A stretch of DNA of 64,000 nt from Symbiodinium natans (Eukaryota; Sar; Dinophyceae; Suessiales; Symbiodiniaceae), in assembly GCA_905221605.1 (NCBI GenBank), contig CAJNDS010002326.1:374001-438000 (forward strand), written 5' to 3'. Below the pieces are notes generated by a model that did not search any database, was not told where the DNA came from, and worked only from the letters and a program-made list of their open reading frames with translations. Of the stretch, positions 25,401-37,400 are shown piece after piece (the first letter of the stretch is position 1; each line of letters starts with the position of its first letter). Made by a program: the position numbers and the translations under genes.

Positions 25401-28400
25401 GTGCAGAGTTCGCAGTCACAGTCGAAGGGTTCCCAGAGTGCGGACGAATCCTCCGCTTCTGAGTCGGCATGATTGCGATTGACCCTTTCAGCGTTGGCCT
25501 GAGACTGTGGAGATGGTCACGCCATACAAAACGCCTCATTAGGCAATGCATGTGGTTTCGTTTTCCACGGTCGCTACCTTCCACGGGAAGAGTGGCGTTT
25601 GTTTTCCATTTGCTTGGCCCCCATGGCCGACTTACTTTGGTGGTTCTCAAGCAGTCTTCTCCGCTCGAAGGAAAGGCGTTACCATGTCCGAAGCAGGCAT
25701 GAGTACACGCTCATCCTCGCAGCAGGCTAGATGTTAGATCTCTTCTGTCTTGTCACCTGCAAAGCAGAGGCTGAGACATCTGAGACGCTGTGCAAATGCC
25801 CTCTGATCCGCTCTGCATGCTCTGCCCACTCTGGGCATGAGCGACGCGCCATTGGCGCTGCGCGACGTTGGCTCCTTGACCTTGGGGATCTGTTCTCAAG
25901 GGACAATGGGCAGCGAACCAAAGAGCCGTTGATCGCACGCGACACAATCATTATCGGAAAAGTGTTTCTTGAAGTGCGGGTTGGGTGTTCACAGCTGCTT
26001 TCAGCGCACTGCCACAAATCTAACATGTCACGTAAACCTCGGCTACGTATTGAGCGACTGCTGGTCTGGAGCATTTGGGCTGCAAACCTTGGCACCAAGC
26101 TGTGTCTCATTCTGCCACTCACTTGAGGCTTGTAGTAGGGTCTGGCAAGACGTTTTTGGGTGCAGCCTAGCCTGGTTTAAAATGCTGACGGTGAGAAACT
26201 CAAGGTTTGCCAGGTTGCAGTGTTGCTTTGCTGCAGAGGTGCGGCGACCATGGCAGTTGGCGATATCGATGCTGCCAGCACGGCCTCTTGCCAGCAACTG
26301 CCTGATCATGTAGACTGCAACAACTGATTGGGTCGTGCGGGAGGTCTCTGTTAGAATAGTGTTAGAGAATATCTTGTAACCCTTGGACAGTCTCGGGTGC
26401 ACGCTCCGTAACGTGGATCGACCTCAAACATGGAGTCAAACCTTCAAGTCCTCCCTTTCAACGCCTAGCCCGAAGCGTGTCGAAACGCATCAAAAAGTCG
26501 CGTGTCTCACGCCCTAAGACCCTTGACCCTTGAGCTGGCCTGGAGGCCCTGGGTTTCCCTGGAGCTTGCTTTTGATGCACACAGTCCAAGTGTGAAGCAC
26601 GGTCGACCGGGAACCCGAAAACCAAACCAGGAGTAAAGATAAGGGCAATGCTGCATGGCATACCCCATGAATCCCCATGAAATTAAATATCACTGGACAA
26701 GGTTGCAAGCATCTGCAATCCGGGGCAGAAATCGAGTCATTCCTTCTTTGCTTTCGAGGCCTTCATGATGGTGTGCATGGCGTTGGTGCAGCTCATGACG
26801 CCGGGCTTGGCATTTTTCTATGGAGGCCAGCACACGCTTCGTGCACCGCGCGGGACTGCTGTGGGCCTTACTGTGCTGCATCTGGGCGTGCGGTGTTGCC
26901 GTGAGCGTGAAGGTTTGGTCAAAGACACGAGCGTGCGGGACCGAGTCGTGCACAAATGATTCAGACATGTCAGAACAACTTGTTGCGTACCCGCTTTTGC
27001 CATGAAGGTTCTCACCATGATGATGCAAAGCTTTGTCTCAATGGGGGTTGCCAGCATCATTTGGCGGCTCGGAGAAGATGAGTGGACATTCGTTTGCATG
27101 CCTTGCTTCCAGCTTCCTGCCCAAATAAAGCTGCTTGAGGTTCCTGTTTGGCTTTTCCTTGTGCTTCGGGGAAAGTCTCTACGTCATCGGCAATCCCTTC
27201 TCGTACTTTGGCCTCCAGGGGCTGAACGTGAACGAGGCCCCTTGCTTTTAACCTTACAGCGAGGCGTGGTGCTTGCTCTTTCTCTGCTTTCCAGGCCCTT
27301 CCGGACATGTCCATTCCGGGCCTTTTGTTTGCTGGATACCAAGGCACCTAGGCTCTACATGAAGCAGGGTCTATATTTCTGTTTTTGGTGAGTGTATACA
27401 AGGTTCCTGTTTAATTGTAAACGCTTGCGCGCGCCGCCTCGGCAGCCGGGCCGGCCCCAGGACAGGAAAGGAGGAAAGAGGGTTTCGCAAAAAAAGGGAG
27501 GAAGGGCAGAGCAGGTGGGGGGGGGGTCGGGGGGGGGGGGTGGGGGGGGGGGGGGGGGGGGGGGGTGGGGGGGGGGGTGGGGGGGGGGGGTGGGGGGGGG
27601 GGGGGGGTGGGGGGGGTGGGGGGTGGGGGGTGCGGGGGGTTTTTGAGGCACTCCCCCTGTAGGAGCCACCAACAAGCGGGACCCTCCACGGCATCGGTTT
27701 GCAGCTCCTCCAAGGGATTGGGGGGTGTCCCACAGGGCGGGGGGGGTGGCGTCAGAAAATTTGGCATGGGAAAAAGGGTTGGGTAGGGGGAAGGAGGCCC
27801 GATCCGGGTCTGCTTGTTCCAGACGCTTCTCGGCAGGAAGCCGAGGCGAATATTGGTGAGTGTATTTATTGGGTGTCCTTTTGGGGGTACAAGAAATATA
27901 TACCCTACTTCATATGAATTTTAATGTAGCATGACGCAGCCGCGTTTCCTCACAACCTCGAGGCATGTTTGCCGTCATCACGCCCGCGCTCATGACCGGT
28001 GCATTTGCAGATCGCTTCCGCTTCAAGCCATACTTGGCATTCATTGCCCTGTGGCTTGTGCACCCTGGCTTGTTTATTATTCTGTGTCGGTTGCGACACC
28101 TGTCACACGACATCCGTGAGCTGCGTTCTGCAAAAAGTGTACTTCGCAGGTTTGTCTATGCTCCCTGGTGCCACTGGGTGTGGGGAGGAGGATGGCTTGC
28201 ACAGTGGGGTGTCAAGGACTTTGCCGGAGGTGCGCGTTGCATAAATCGAATGTCGGTTCATTCTGGAAGTGGTCTTCATATGTATCATTGTTGTTTCACT
28301 ATCAGTGTGGCCGCCACTTGGAAGTCAGGCATTGTGGTTCATGTCACGGCGGGGTTCTCTGCCTTGGCCAGCCTCATTGTTGTTGGGAAGCGCCACGTCT

Positions 28401-31400
28401 CAGAAGAGGACCTGGAGGACCGATTCTTTTGGGACGAAGTCTGGTGGAGCTTCCGGAACTTCACAAAACAGATCATTCACAAGTCCATTGTAGCACAGCG
28501 CACCGAAGTGCCACAGCCAGCAAGCCCAGTTTTGTTGCCCCTAGGACCACGACCGGCCTCACAACGTGCCGTTTGTGGCGCTTGGCACTGCAATGCTCTG
28601 GTTTGGGTGGTTCGGCTTCAATGCTGGCACCTTGACTATTCTTCGTATGATTTTGGTGCAAGGTGATTGCATATCGCCCACGCTGTGTGCTTCAATATTT
28701 TTCCCTCTTTGGCGTAGGATCTGCACTGGCTACTGGGTCGGTGGCAGTCGGTGCAGCCGTGAACTCCGAGATTTCAGCTTCTGTGGCTTTGTTCCTGTGG
28801 CTCCTCATTGACTGGGTTCGCCTCGGGCGTCCTGGCTTGGTTGGCCTCTGTGTGGGTGCCATCGCTGGCCTTGCCACGATCACGCCCGCTGCTGGCTTCA
28901 TCCAGCCATGGGGAGCGAACCGCATCTGCACTTCAACGCTTTCTGTACCTTTCTGTTAGTCCCATCATAAAGAGCACCACCATGTTCCTCTTGCATGTCT
29001 GTTTCAGTTTCATACTCGGCATTGTCGCGACTTTCTTCTGCTATGCCTGCTGTGAGCTTCGACGCTTGGCTGCAGCAGAGCTATGCAGAGCTCGGAAGAG
29101 AGTTGCGTGCACTTCACCGCAGTTCCATTCATGCCATGGAGAGGCGAGCACACCTCGTGCATCTCGGGTGTCCGTACTGTTTGTGCTTGCAAAGGAAAGC
29201 GGTTGGGCTTCGACGATGCTCTCGATGTGTGGGGCGTCCATGGCATGGGTGGTTTCATGGGCACCGTCCTGCTGCCCGGTGGAAACAATATCAGCATGTT
29301 TTTTCCTGTCATGTCCAGTGCTGATGCACCTAGGCACTTAAGCGTTGCCATGAAGTTGTCAGCACGCAGATGTCTGGGTTTAGCCATAGTCATGTGAGGC
29401 TGGGCGTCCTTGCTGATCCCGAAGAGTGTGGTGCCGTGGAAGCCGCACCGAACTACTGCATCTGGGCAAAGTTGGGGAAGGTCAGAAGCAAGAAGCGGTC
29501 AGCCGGAAATCTTCAACACGCTTGTCAGACGTGGCAAAGCTAAGGTGTGAACCCTGGCCAGGCAGGGGCGGGTGATGAAGTTCTTGTATACATGCGGGAA
29601 GAGCTCTGGATTGCTCTTGAATGCTCCCTCAGACCATGCTTGGTGATCAGTGCCTACTGAGTATACTGGCTTCTCCAGCGCTAGCCCTGGGCTTGATACT
29701 ACGCAGCCTTAACTTGTCCCTCCGATGCTCACCCATCAAGTGGGTCCATGTAAGGCTGCACTTAGCCTCGCAGGTGACGGCCAGCATTGAGCAGGTTGGC
29801 CGCTCGAAGTGAACAAGTCTCAAGACCCATCTCCGCCCGGTCCTCCCCAAAGGGGCCACAATGGGCCACAGTTGTGGCCATGTCAGACCCGAGGAAAGCA
29901 GCTGGCGGCGGCTCTGCTCGCTGCGGTCTACTCGGTCGTCGTGACGCTACTGCTCTTGAAGGCCTGCGAACCCTCGCAGGTTGAGAGGATTTTCGGAGAG
30001 GTGTCATGGATGTTTGTTCAAGGGTCCGCGCGGGCATCGTCTTGAGAACAGACTTTGTGAAGTATGAAATGCAGTCTACGCTTTAAACAGGAGGACTGCG
30101 AGGGCGGTCTTGAAATGAGCTTGTTGAGCTGCGGGAGCTGAGATGCACTAACGAAGATGTTTGTATTGTAACGCGCCGTGCAGGCACTCAACGTCTGTAT
30201 GCCCTTGAAGCCGAACAACATTGGAGGAGAAATACCCTGCTTAGGCAGACTCGCAGAGGTTGCCACAAGGTTGCCACAAGGCAGCAGGATGATGAGTTGC
30301 ACATACATGTTGTCACGTTGACGCAGGACTCGACCTCACCGAGCATGGTGAAATGGCATACCACAGTCCAGTGCGCCAGTACATCCAAGAGCCCAAGAAA
30401 GGAGGATCGGAAAGCGAGTCGGTGGTTTGAAGCTTGGTCTCTTGGTTCCGGCTGGGAATTTCGTTAATTAAAATTAGATGTTTATTGTCGTATGGCAACT
30501 GTTTATTTACATCTTTAGCAAAACCGTTTGCTGCCGTTCTGCTAAGGTTTGTTTCCAAGGCCTGCTCGACAACCCAGAGCAGGACCCAAAACTTATAATA
30601 CCTATTGTGCGGATGAAGGGCGCAGCCTCTAATTACAACTTAATCGCATGCCTTTCCCTGAACAGCTTCAAGCTTGTTCAAGCTAGTCCCGGTGGTTTCG
30701 GCTGCTGTTTCATCCGTGGTGTAGTGGAGCTGCACGGAAGTCAGTTTTTGGATCTTGTCAGGAAGCAGCCAGAGAGCTGCTGAAGTTTCGATGTCTAGGC
30801 CTCCTGCATGGCAGGAGATGGTCCAACCACGAAGAGTGGATCGTTTAATTAAGCCTTGGAGCCCGGGTTTGCATGCCAACCTCTTTAAGACCTGACAGCT
30901 GCCATTGCAATATCAAGCACTGAATCGCTGAACGGAAAGCTGGCAGGTTTGGAGGGGCATTGAGCGACCTGCAGCTTTCTTTAGGCCTCAACCGCCATGT
31001 GGTTGAAGGTTAATGCATGCAATTCCTCAGGTCGACATCGGAAAGCCTGGCCTAGAAAGCCTAGAACTCACGATGAGAACCGCCTCAGATTCAATGTCAC
31101 CTGAAGGAATGATTAGTTTGAATTGTTTCTGAAGGCACTCGTAAAATTCTGCCCTTGTGGCCATGCTACAAGGATGAGAGGTTCCAACGGCTCGCGACCT
31201 CGTTCAGAGCCTGTTGAGTTTAGTCGGAAAATCGCAGACGCAGACGGGACTGTTCTCTTGATGAGCGGATGTGCGGCTGGATGAATCGAGCAGTGGGCTG
31301 ATGAGAGGCACTTCTTTAGCCGTAAAGACTTGCAGGTACGACTTTCCAGAACAATTTGCTGGATTCTACCAAGGCCTCGGGTAAGATTGACTGGCCAGTG

Positions 31401-34400
31401 CGAGTTGCTTCGACTGCCTGGTCAGGCATTCGAGCTTGTCCTCACTGAAGTGAAGGACATGGACATCGCACAGCATTGAACAGCGCGGCGCTGCTCCTGA
31501 CCAGCTTGACCCGTTCGCACCATGACGGCCCTAGATGCAGCCTGCAGGACGTCGAAGGCCTGCCAACAAGTGCGTTGGCTGCAGCTCGGCCTTGGAGGTT
31601 GTCAGTGAACATGAAAAATTGGAGATGTGTCGAGGCATGAAGTGGTCAGAAGCTTGCCTGCCTTCTTTTGCCTGTTCTGAGGCAGCAGCGCAGTCCTTCA
31701 ACCAAGCACAGAAGGACAAGTCCGAAGAAGTTGCTGAGGCAGCCGGGGCATATCTGTCTACGTTTCAGACATGTCCCTCGTCTTTGCATAGAGAGCATCG
31801 TCCGCAAGGCAACTCCAGAATCGGGGCCTTGGCGACTGACATTGGACATGCTACTCGGTGTGAAATGTCAAGCAGAAGCTGATGTAACGTGTTATGTTCC
31901 ACCTTTGCATGCCCTGATCCGAAAGGCCTTCCTACCTACCTGCCATGAAGCACCTCAAGTCCTCGGAGCTGCGTGAGAAGCTGCTTGATCTGCAAGCCAT
32001 GTGGTTCTCAGTCTCAGTCTCCTCTTGCTGTTCACGCTGCGCACTCTGGTCGGTGAAGTGCAGCGCTGACTCCCGAAGTGGCGTAGGGTGCAGCTCAGGC
32101 TTTACCGTGCCTTCATTTCGAGAGCAGACGGCTCAGGGGTCTGAAATCGTCCTTGGAGTTCATGCACAACGAATAGGCAACAAAGCATGAAAGGTACAAG
32201 TTCCTGTGAGCTGTAGGCTTCTTCTGGCAAGATGGACAATGGGCCCCTCATCACAGAGATCTTGCAGTTGCGCGCCAGCCTCGGGTGCGGTGGGAGTGCG
32301 GTGGGAGTGTGGCGCGTGCGGCGGAGTGCAGCTGAAGAGAGCCGGAGTCAGGGTTTTCGCAAGTTTTACTTGATGTTTGTTCGGCCTTTTGTTGGCCTTT
32401 TAAGGGAAGAAAGCATCGGCCATGCTGGGCTTTGAGAACTACGCAGCCGAGTCCCTGGCGTCGAAGCAGCTTTGCTGAGCTTAGTCAGAGGTCTTGAGAG
32501 TCTTGAGACTTTGCAAGTTTCCTTCTTGCCTGGGAGGGGATTCTGACTCAGGATGGCTCCTAGCATCGAGGCGGTGGGAAAGCTCACGAAGGATCGGCCC
32601 TTCCCCCACCGCTCCCGTCCCGAAGACGATCCCTGCAGTGCTTGCCTTCAGACGACCCCCCGGAGGAATTGCTGGCATTCGTACGTTCCAGGTGTGTTTC
32701 TTGTTGTGATGTCCACTGTGCGATGGTTTGTTTGTCCGTTACCTATGCTGCCGTTACACGTTCTAGGTGTGCTGAGCATCGCCCCGCGGAAGACAAAAAA
32801 CAATAACGTGTACCTGACAGGGAAGCAGAATAAAAGTATAGCGGGCAGGCGCTTACAAGTGTATTCAATAACAATAGCTTGATACGTAGAACGCTCGACG
32901 GGGAACATACCTGCAACAACATAATTCACATCTGCGATGCTAAAGCACGTTCCGCTGCTCCCTGGAATGCCCATCCCAAGAATCTTCCTAAAATGCCAAC
33001 CTGCAGTGACTGTTGACATTTCATCCGAGCAGTGCCAGTGAACAGATTGTGTCCTTTCAATTAGATGTCCGAAGCAAGGAAGTGCTCTTTGTAGGTTGGA
33101 TTCTGTTCATGGTTTTGCTCTTGATGCTCTTGCAACGGATTACGTACGTGGTGGCTCTTTGGAACAGCTCTTTGCACCTCTTGAAGTCTGAGTGCTCTTC
33201 GGGATGCTTCCAGGAAGTTTTCTTCAGGATGTAAAGCCGGGCGCACCTTCCACCGTTTTTTGCCCCGGAAGTGCGCAAAAAGCGTCTTGAAGCGCTCCGC
33301 TGGTTGATGCAGAGGACCTGTTTGCTGTAGCGCGGCCTGCAGCCGAGCGGGAGCTCGACGAGCTGCAGGAGCGGGCGCGGGAGGATTCAAGAAAGCCAAG
33401 TTGCATAGGCTCAAAGAAGGGGTTGCTGAGCGATAGGACAATGGCACGCAAGCAACAACTTGTCCCGATGGTTTCGATGTCGTCTTGTAGGGTTGGGTCT
33501 CGTGCTGGCAGGAGTTCGCCAACGCGAAAGGCACGTCGGCTAAAATGCCCCCAGGGTGTGCAGTCTTGCTCGTAGTTTTATGTGGCCAAAGATGTTGCGA
33601 ATAGCAAAGATCCATGCAGGGTATGAGGGCAAGTTGCAGCTCGGGCCTCAGGAGCCAGTGCAATTGGGGGGTTCCAATCGCGTGGGTTGGGGATTGCAAG
33701 TGGCCAACAGCCGCTCAACAGCCTGCAAAGAACAGTTGGATTTAGAGTTTACGAATGCTTGAAAACGTTCAGAGTTTCAGTGTCTCGGGCCGGTTTCGGA
33801 GCGGCATCCTGGCACAGCAATGCCACACGGTCACAGGCCCTGGCCGCAGATCCAGTCAGCAGCCCTTTGCAGCCAAACAACCATTCACCATGCACCTCAA
33901 TCGACACCAGATGCCTGTTGCGAGTGCAGGGTCGATCAGCAACAAATTCAGGCGGTGCACACGCAATGGATGAGGAGTGCAATGCGGACGACAAGCTTAT
34001 GTATCAGGTGCAACTCTGAACTGCTCCGACCGAGCATCACCTGACGATTGTGACACTCCACCATGCCATCATTCGGAGAGAGGCGTGTGCCCTCTAGTGC
34101 CCTCGGGTGGAAGTACGAGTTCCATGAGAGAGGAAATCCCCAGCGAGTGCAATCACAGTTCTCCGTTCAACAAAGGGAGGTCTGGGGGGACGAAGTGGGA
34201 GGTTGGGGCTTGGCAGCAGGACAGAGCAGGGGCAGGGGGCCTCATGCCTTTACTGAGGGAGGGCTGATGTACAGCACGTAGGGAGTGGTGTTCTTGCTGG
34301 CTCAACGTAGCTTGATGGGCTGTGATCTCAAGCTGCGGGTGTTGGGAAGCTTGCCGATGTGGACTGCTTGAGGCTTTGGGACGTGACCTTCTGGACCGAG

Positions 34401-37400
34401 CGTCTCAAGGAGGAGAAGTGCCTCGATTGACGACTTTCTCCGGTGTTCCGGGGCCTTGTTTGCAGAAGCATCACCTTCAATGCTACACAATGCCTCAGGT
34501 ATGCTTACGACGAAGAGGCCTTGAGGCCTTACTTCTCACTCCCCAAGGTGCTGGAGGGCATGCTTCTTGGCAAGCATTGAGCTGCTTCACGTGTGCAGAT
34601 CTCGGGCTCTGATTCAATGATCTTCATTTCCATGAATGATTTCTTTGGTGCGTGGAGCTTTCCAAGTCGCTGTCTGCAGCCCTTGCATCGTAGCGACCCG
34701 GTGGTTGTATGTGCCCGAGGTTTGGCATTGCCTCGAAGCTCTTCGGGGTAAACATTGTTCAGGATGATGACGCCGCGGAGCGCATCATGCCTGAACAGAG
34801 AACTGCATGATTTGCATCAACAGTCGTGACCCACCCACGCTAGTGTGACCCTCCCAGGCTAGTGTGACCCACCCACAGCTGTGAAAGAAAGAAATCTCAA
34901 TTCTGCATGTCCGAGAGTTCATTTTCATCAGCTCACCCGATGACAGTTTTTTCGCACCTTGTCCGCAAGGATGGCATTCAGATGTCATGTTCTTCAAAGT
35001 GCAGGACATATGCCACCAGTTCCTCAAGTACTTGGTTGCTGTGTTGCTTTCGTCGTACATTGCGAGTCCGGAGCAGCAGAGCGGCGGTGGTTATAGAAGT
35101 GCAGGATTCTGACACAGGAGATCACATTGCCTCTTGCCCGGCTTCGTGTTTGTGTAACTTTCAGAATCTTCGCCAGCAAAGATTTTTGGAATCCTTCGAA
35201 TCCTTCCAACTCAGGCTTCCTTTTTTCTGGACCCTTATGCGCGCCCTGGGGAGACGCTTGTGCTACAAGAAGAAGTTTAGGTTTCGGGGCAGATTCATAT
35301 TGCTAGAAGGTACTAGAAGAATGGCCTGCAAGCCCAGGAAACGCGGAGGGGCCTGGATGGACGACTGCCTGGGCCGCTCCAAGGCTAGACATTGCTGTGC
35401 AGCCCGACGTCGACGTGCGTGTCTGCATCGGCGCTGCCGTGACAGGCAGTGGGAACGAAGCCAGTGGCGTACCTGACCTGCAACGGTTGCTCGGCTTGAT
35501 GTTGCCACAGGATGCCACTTCGTGTATTCGCCTGTAGTTGCCACTTCGTGGATGTCGTCGAACAGTCTTGTGTTGCCAGCGGCCAGGTTCGCCGCCCGTG
35601 GGCGCAAAGCCGTCTCTGTGCAATGCTTAGTAGACCACGGCTAGGTTCTCCCGGCAGCTTCCAAGTACCTACGGGCCTACTGGGGTACCTACGTAGCTTG
35701 CAGGGATACCTGATCTCAGGATGACTTTCTCAGAGGCCGAGACTCTATTCCACGAGTTCGGGCATGGTCTCCAGCACATGCTGACTCATGTCGAGGAGCC
35801 TCGGCTTCTTTTGATTCAAGTTCTGTTGATGTCTGCTGAGTCCGACTGCCAAGTACAGGATGGCGACTGTGCTGGCATCAACAATGTCGAGTGGGATGCC
35901 GTGGACACGTGTCAAATATTTGTCCCCCATCGCGTTCGATCGTTTCAACATGGTTCTATCCGTCCTCATTGGATGTATAGGCTGGACTCAGGAGCTCCCC
36001 TCCCAGTTCATGGAGAACTGGCTGTACCACAAACCTACTGTGGACTCCTTCGCCGTGCACTACGAAACTGGGGAGCCACTGCCTGCGGACATCTTCGAGA
36101 AGATCAAAGGACCCCGGCTGCTTGCATGCCTGCAGAGAGAACCCTCTGACTTTGCGATGTTGTGGGAGGCAGCCGCATTTTCATGGCTGCATCTATGATG
36201 CTTCGCCAATTGCAGTCCCTTGCAATGCATCACATGGTTGGGATGCGTTGGGGTGTCTCCGGTGCGTTTGTTGGCGGCAGATCAACCAGATTCAGGAAAC
36301 GGAGGCTACAACATGAGGTACACGAAGGGAAACGGGAAAAACGCTACACCACAAGCGTTCTCACGTTGTCACGCCTGCAGGTGCTAAAGAATCAGGGCTC
36401 TCGGGTTCCTCATCTTAGCCCGAGTCCCTAAGCCGAAACGAACATGCATTCGAGCAAACCTTGTTCCGCTCTTCTCGAGGTTCGGTGAGTTGGACATGGA
36501 GCTCCATTCTCAGTACGATCCGGAACCTCGGCTTGACTCAGGAAGCTCGAATGACACCAGCGCCGCGTTTAAACGTGCAGAAGTGTGCAGGATGGTTCGG
36601 AAACCTTCTTGGATGTTCAGAAGCGAATTGCCGCCAAGTATCAGTGCCTTAGTTGCCTTGGACTTGTGACGTTCATGACTTGGCTACCACAATGCTACCA
36701 CAATGCTCCAAGCTGAAGGATCTTGCCACCATTGGAGGAAGATCGCTTCCTGTGCCCAGCCCTGAGAGAAGCCGTTGGCCTCTTGCCGGGCCGACTGTGA
36801 AGCTACGCATGAAGGGGAGGGATATCCGCCACAAGACAGGCAGTGCCACGGAGGTGTTTTCGCTCAATTGGTGCCATTTGCAAAAGACACCCCTGGAAAC
36901 TCTAGCTCGAGCATACTCATTTTACAAGTGGTTCAATTCAGTTCCCTTGAACATGCCGCCCAGGGTGGCGGATCCTTGGCATGTTTCCATAATCGCAGGA
37001 CATTGGTTAACCGCAACGGCTTGAGCACATCACCCATGTAAAGTGCCTCCAACTTTCATGCCCTGCCCTGGAGAATAGATTTTTCCCAGACGGTTGCAGT
37101 GGAGCCTTGTGCGGAGTTTTGTCGTGGCTATCACTTGGTTTTTTTGATTGCTCAATAGCTCATCACGAGTCAAGAGTTTCTCGTCACCCCCGCCCCTCCC
37201 CCTGGAATCAAGTTCCCTCCAGTTCCTTGGGTTGTGATGAGGCTCCTTTAGCCACATCTTTGCTGGTGGCTATGCTGCCGGATACTACTCCTACAAGTGG
37301 GCGGAGGTGGGAAAATTGCAAGATCACTGTCGCCGCGATCACCCAGCTTGAGCACATGACGATATGTCCAGGTCCTGTCTGCAGACGCCTTCGCTGCCTT

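Larger units (their letters stand above)
17718..30119 (+). other. 12.4-kb intron of the M3 peptidase gene containing two AMT genes
   Basis: The exon ending at 17717 (TTCAATGTCTTG, residues FNVL) stops at a GC donor, and the 22-nt exon at 30120-30141 (residues LVELREL) follows an AG acceptor in the same phase. Joined with the next exon at 31336 they give FNVLLVELRELSTTFQNN, the length and pattern of the family segment FN-I-L-ELA-LST-F. Nothing belonging to the peptidase was found between these points, while two ammonium transporter copies on the same strand were. Confidence 0.75.

Noticed and set aside
25727-26126. Two opposite 131-residue frames as a possible gene between the AMT copies
   Set aside because: The two strands are open over the same interval, neither has a recognisable motif, and no splice or start context supports them.
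27355-27786. Pro-rich frames of up to 120 residues on the - strand
   Set aside because: They cover the G-tract of element copy B inside an AMT-2 intron.
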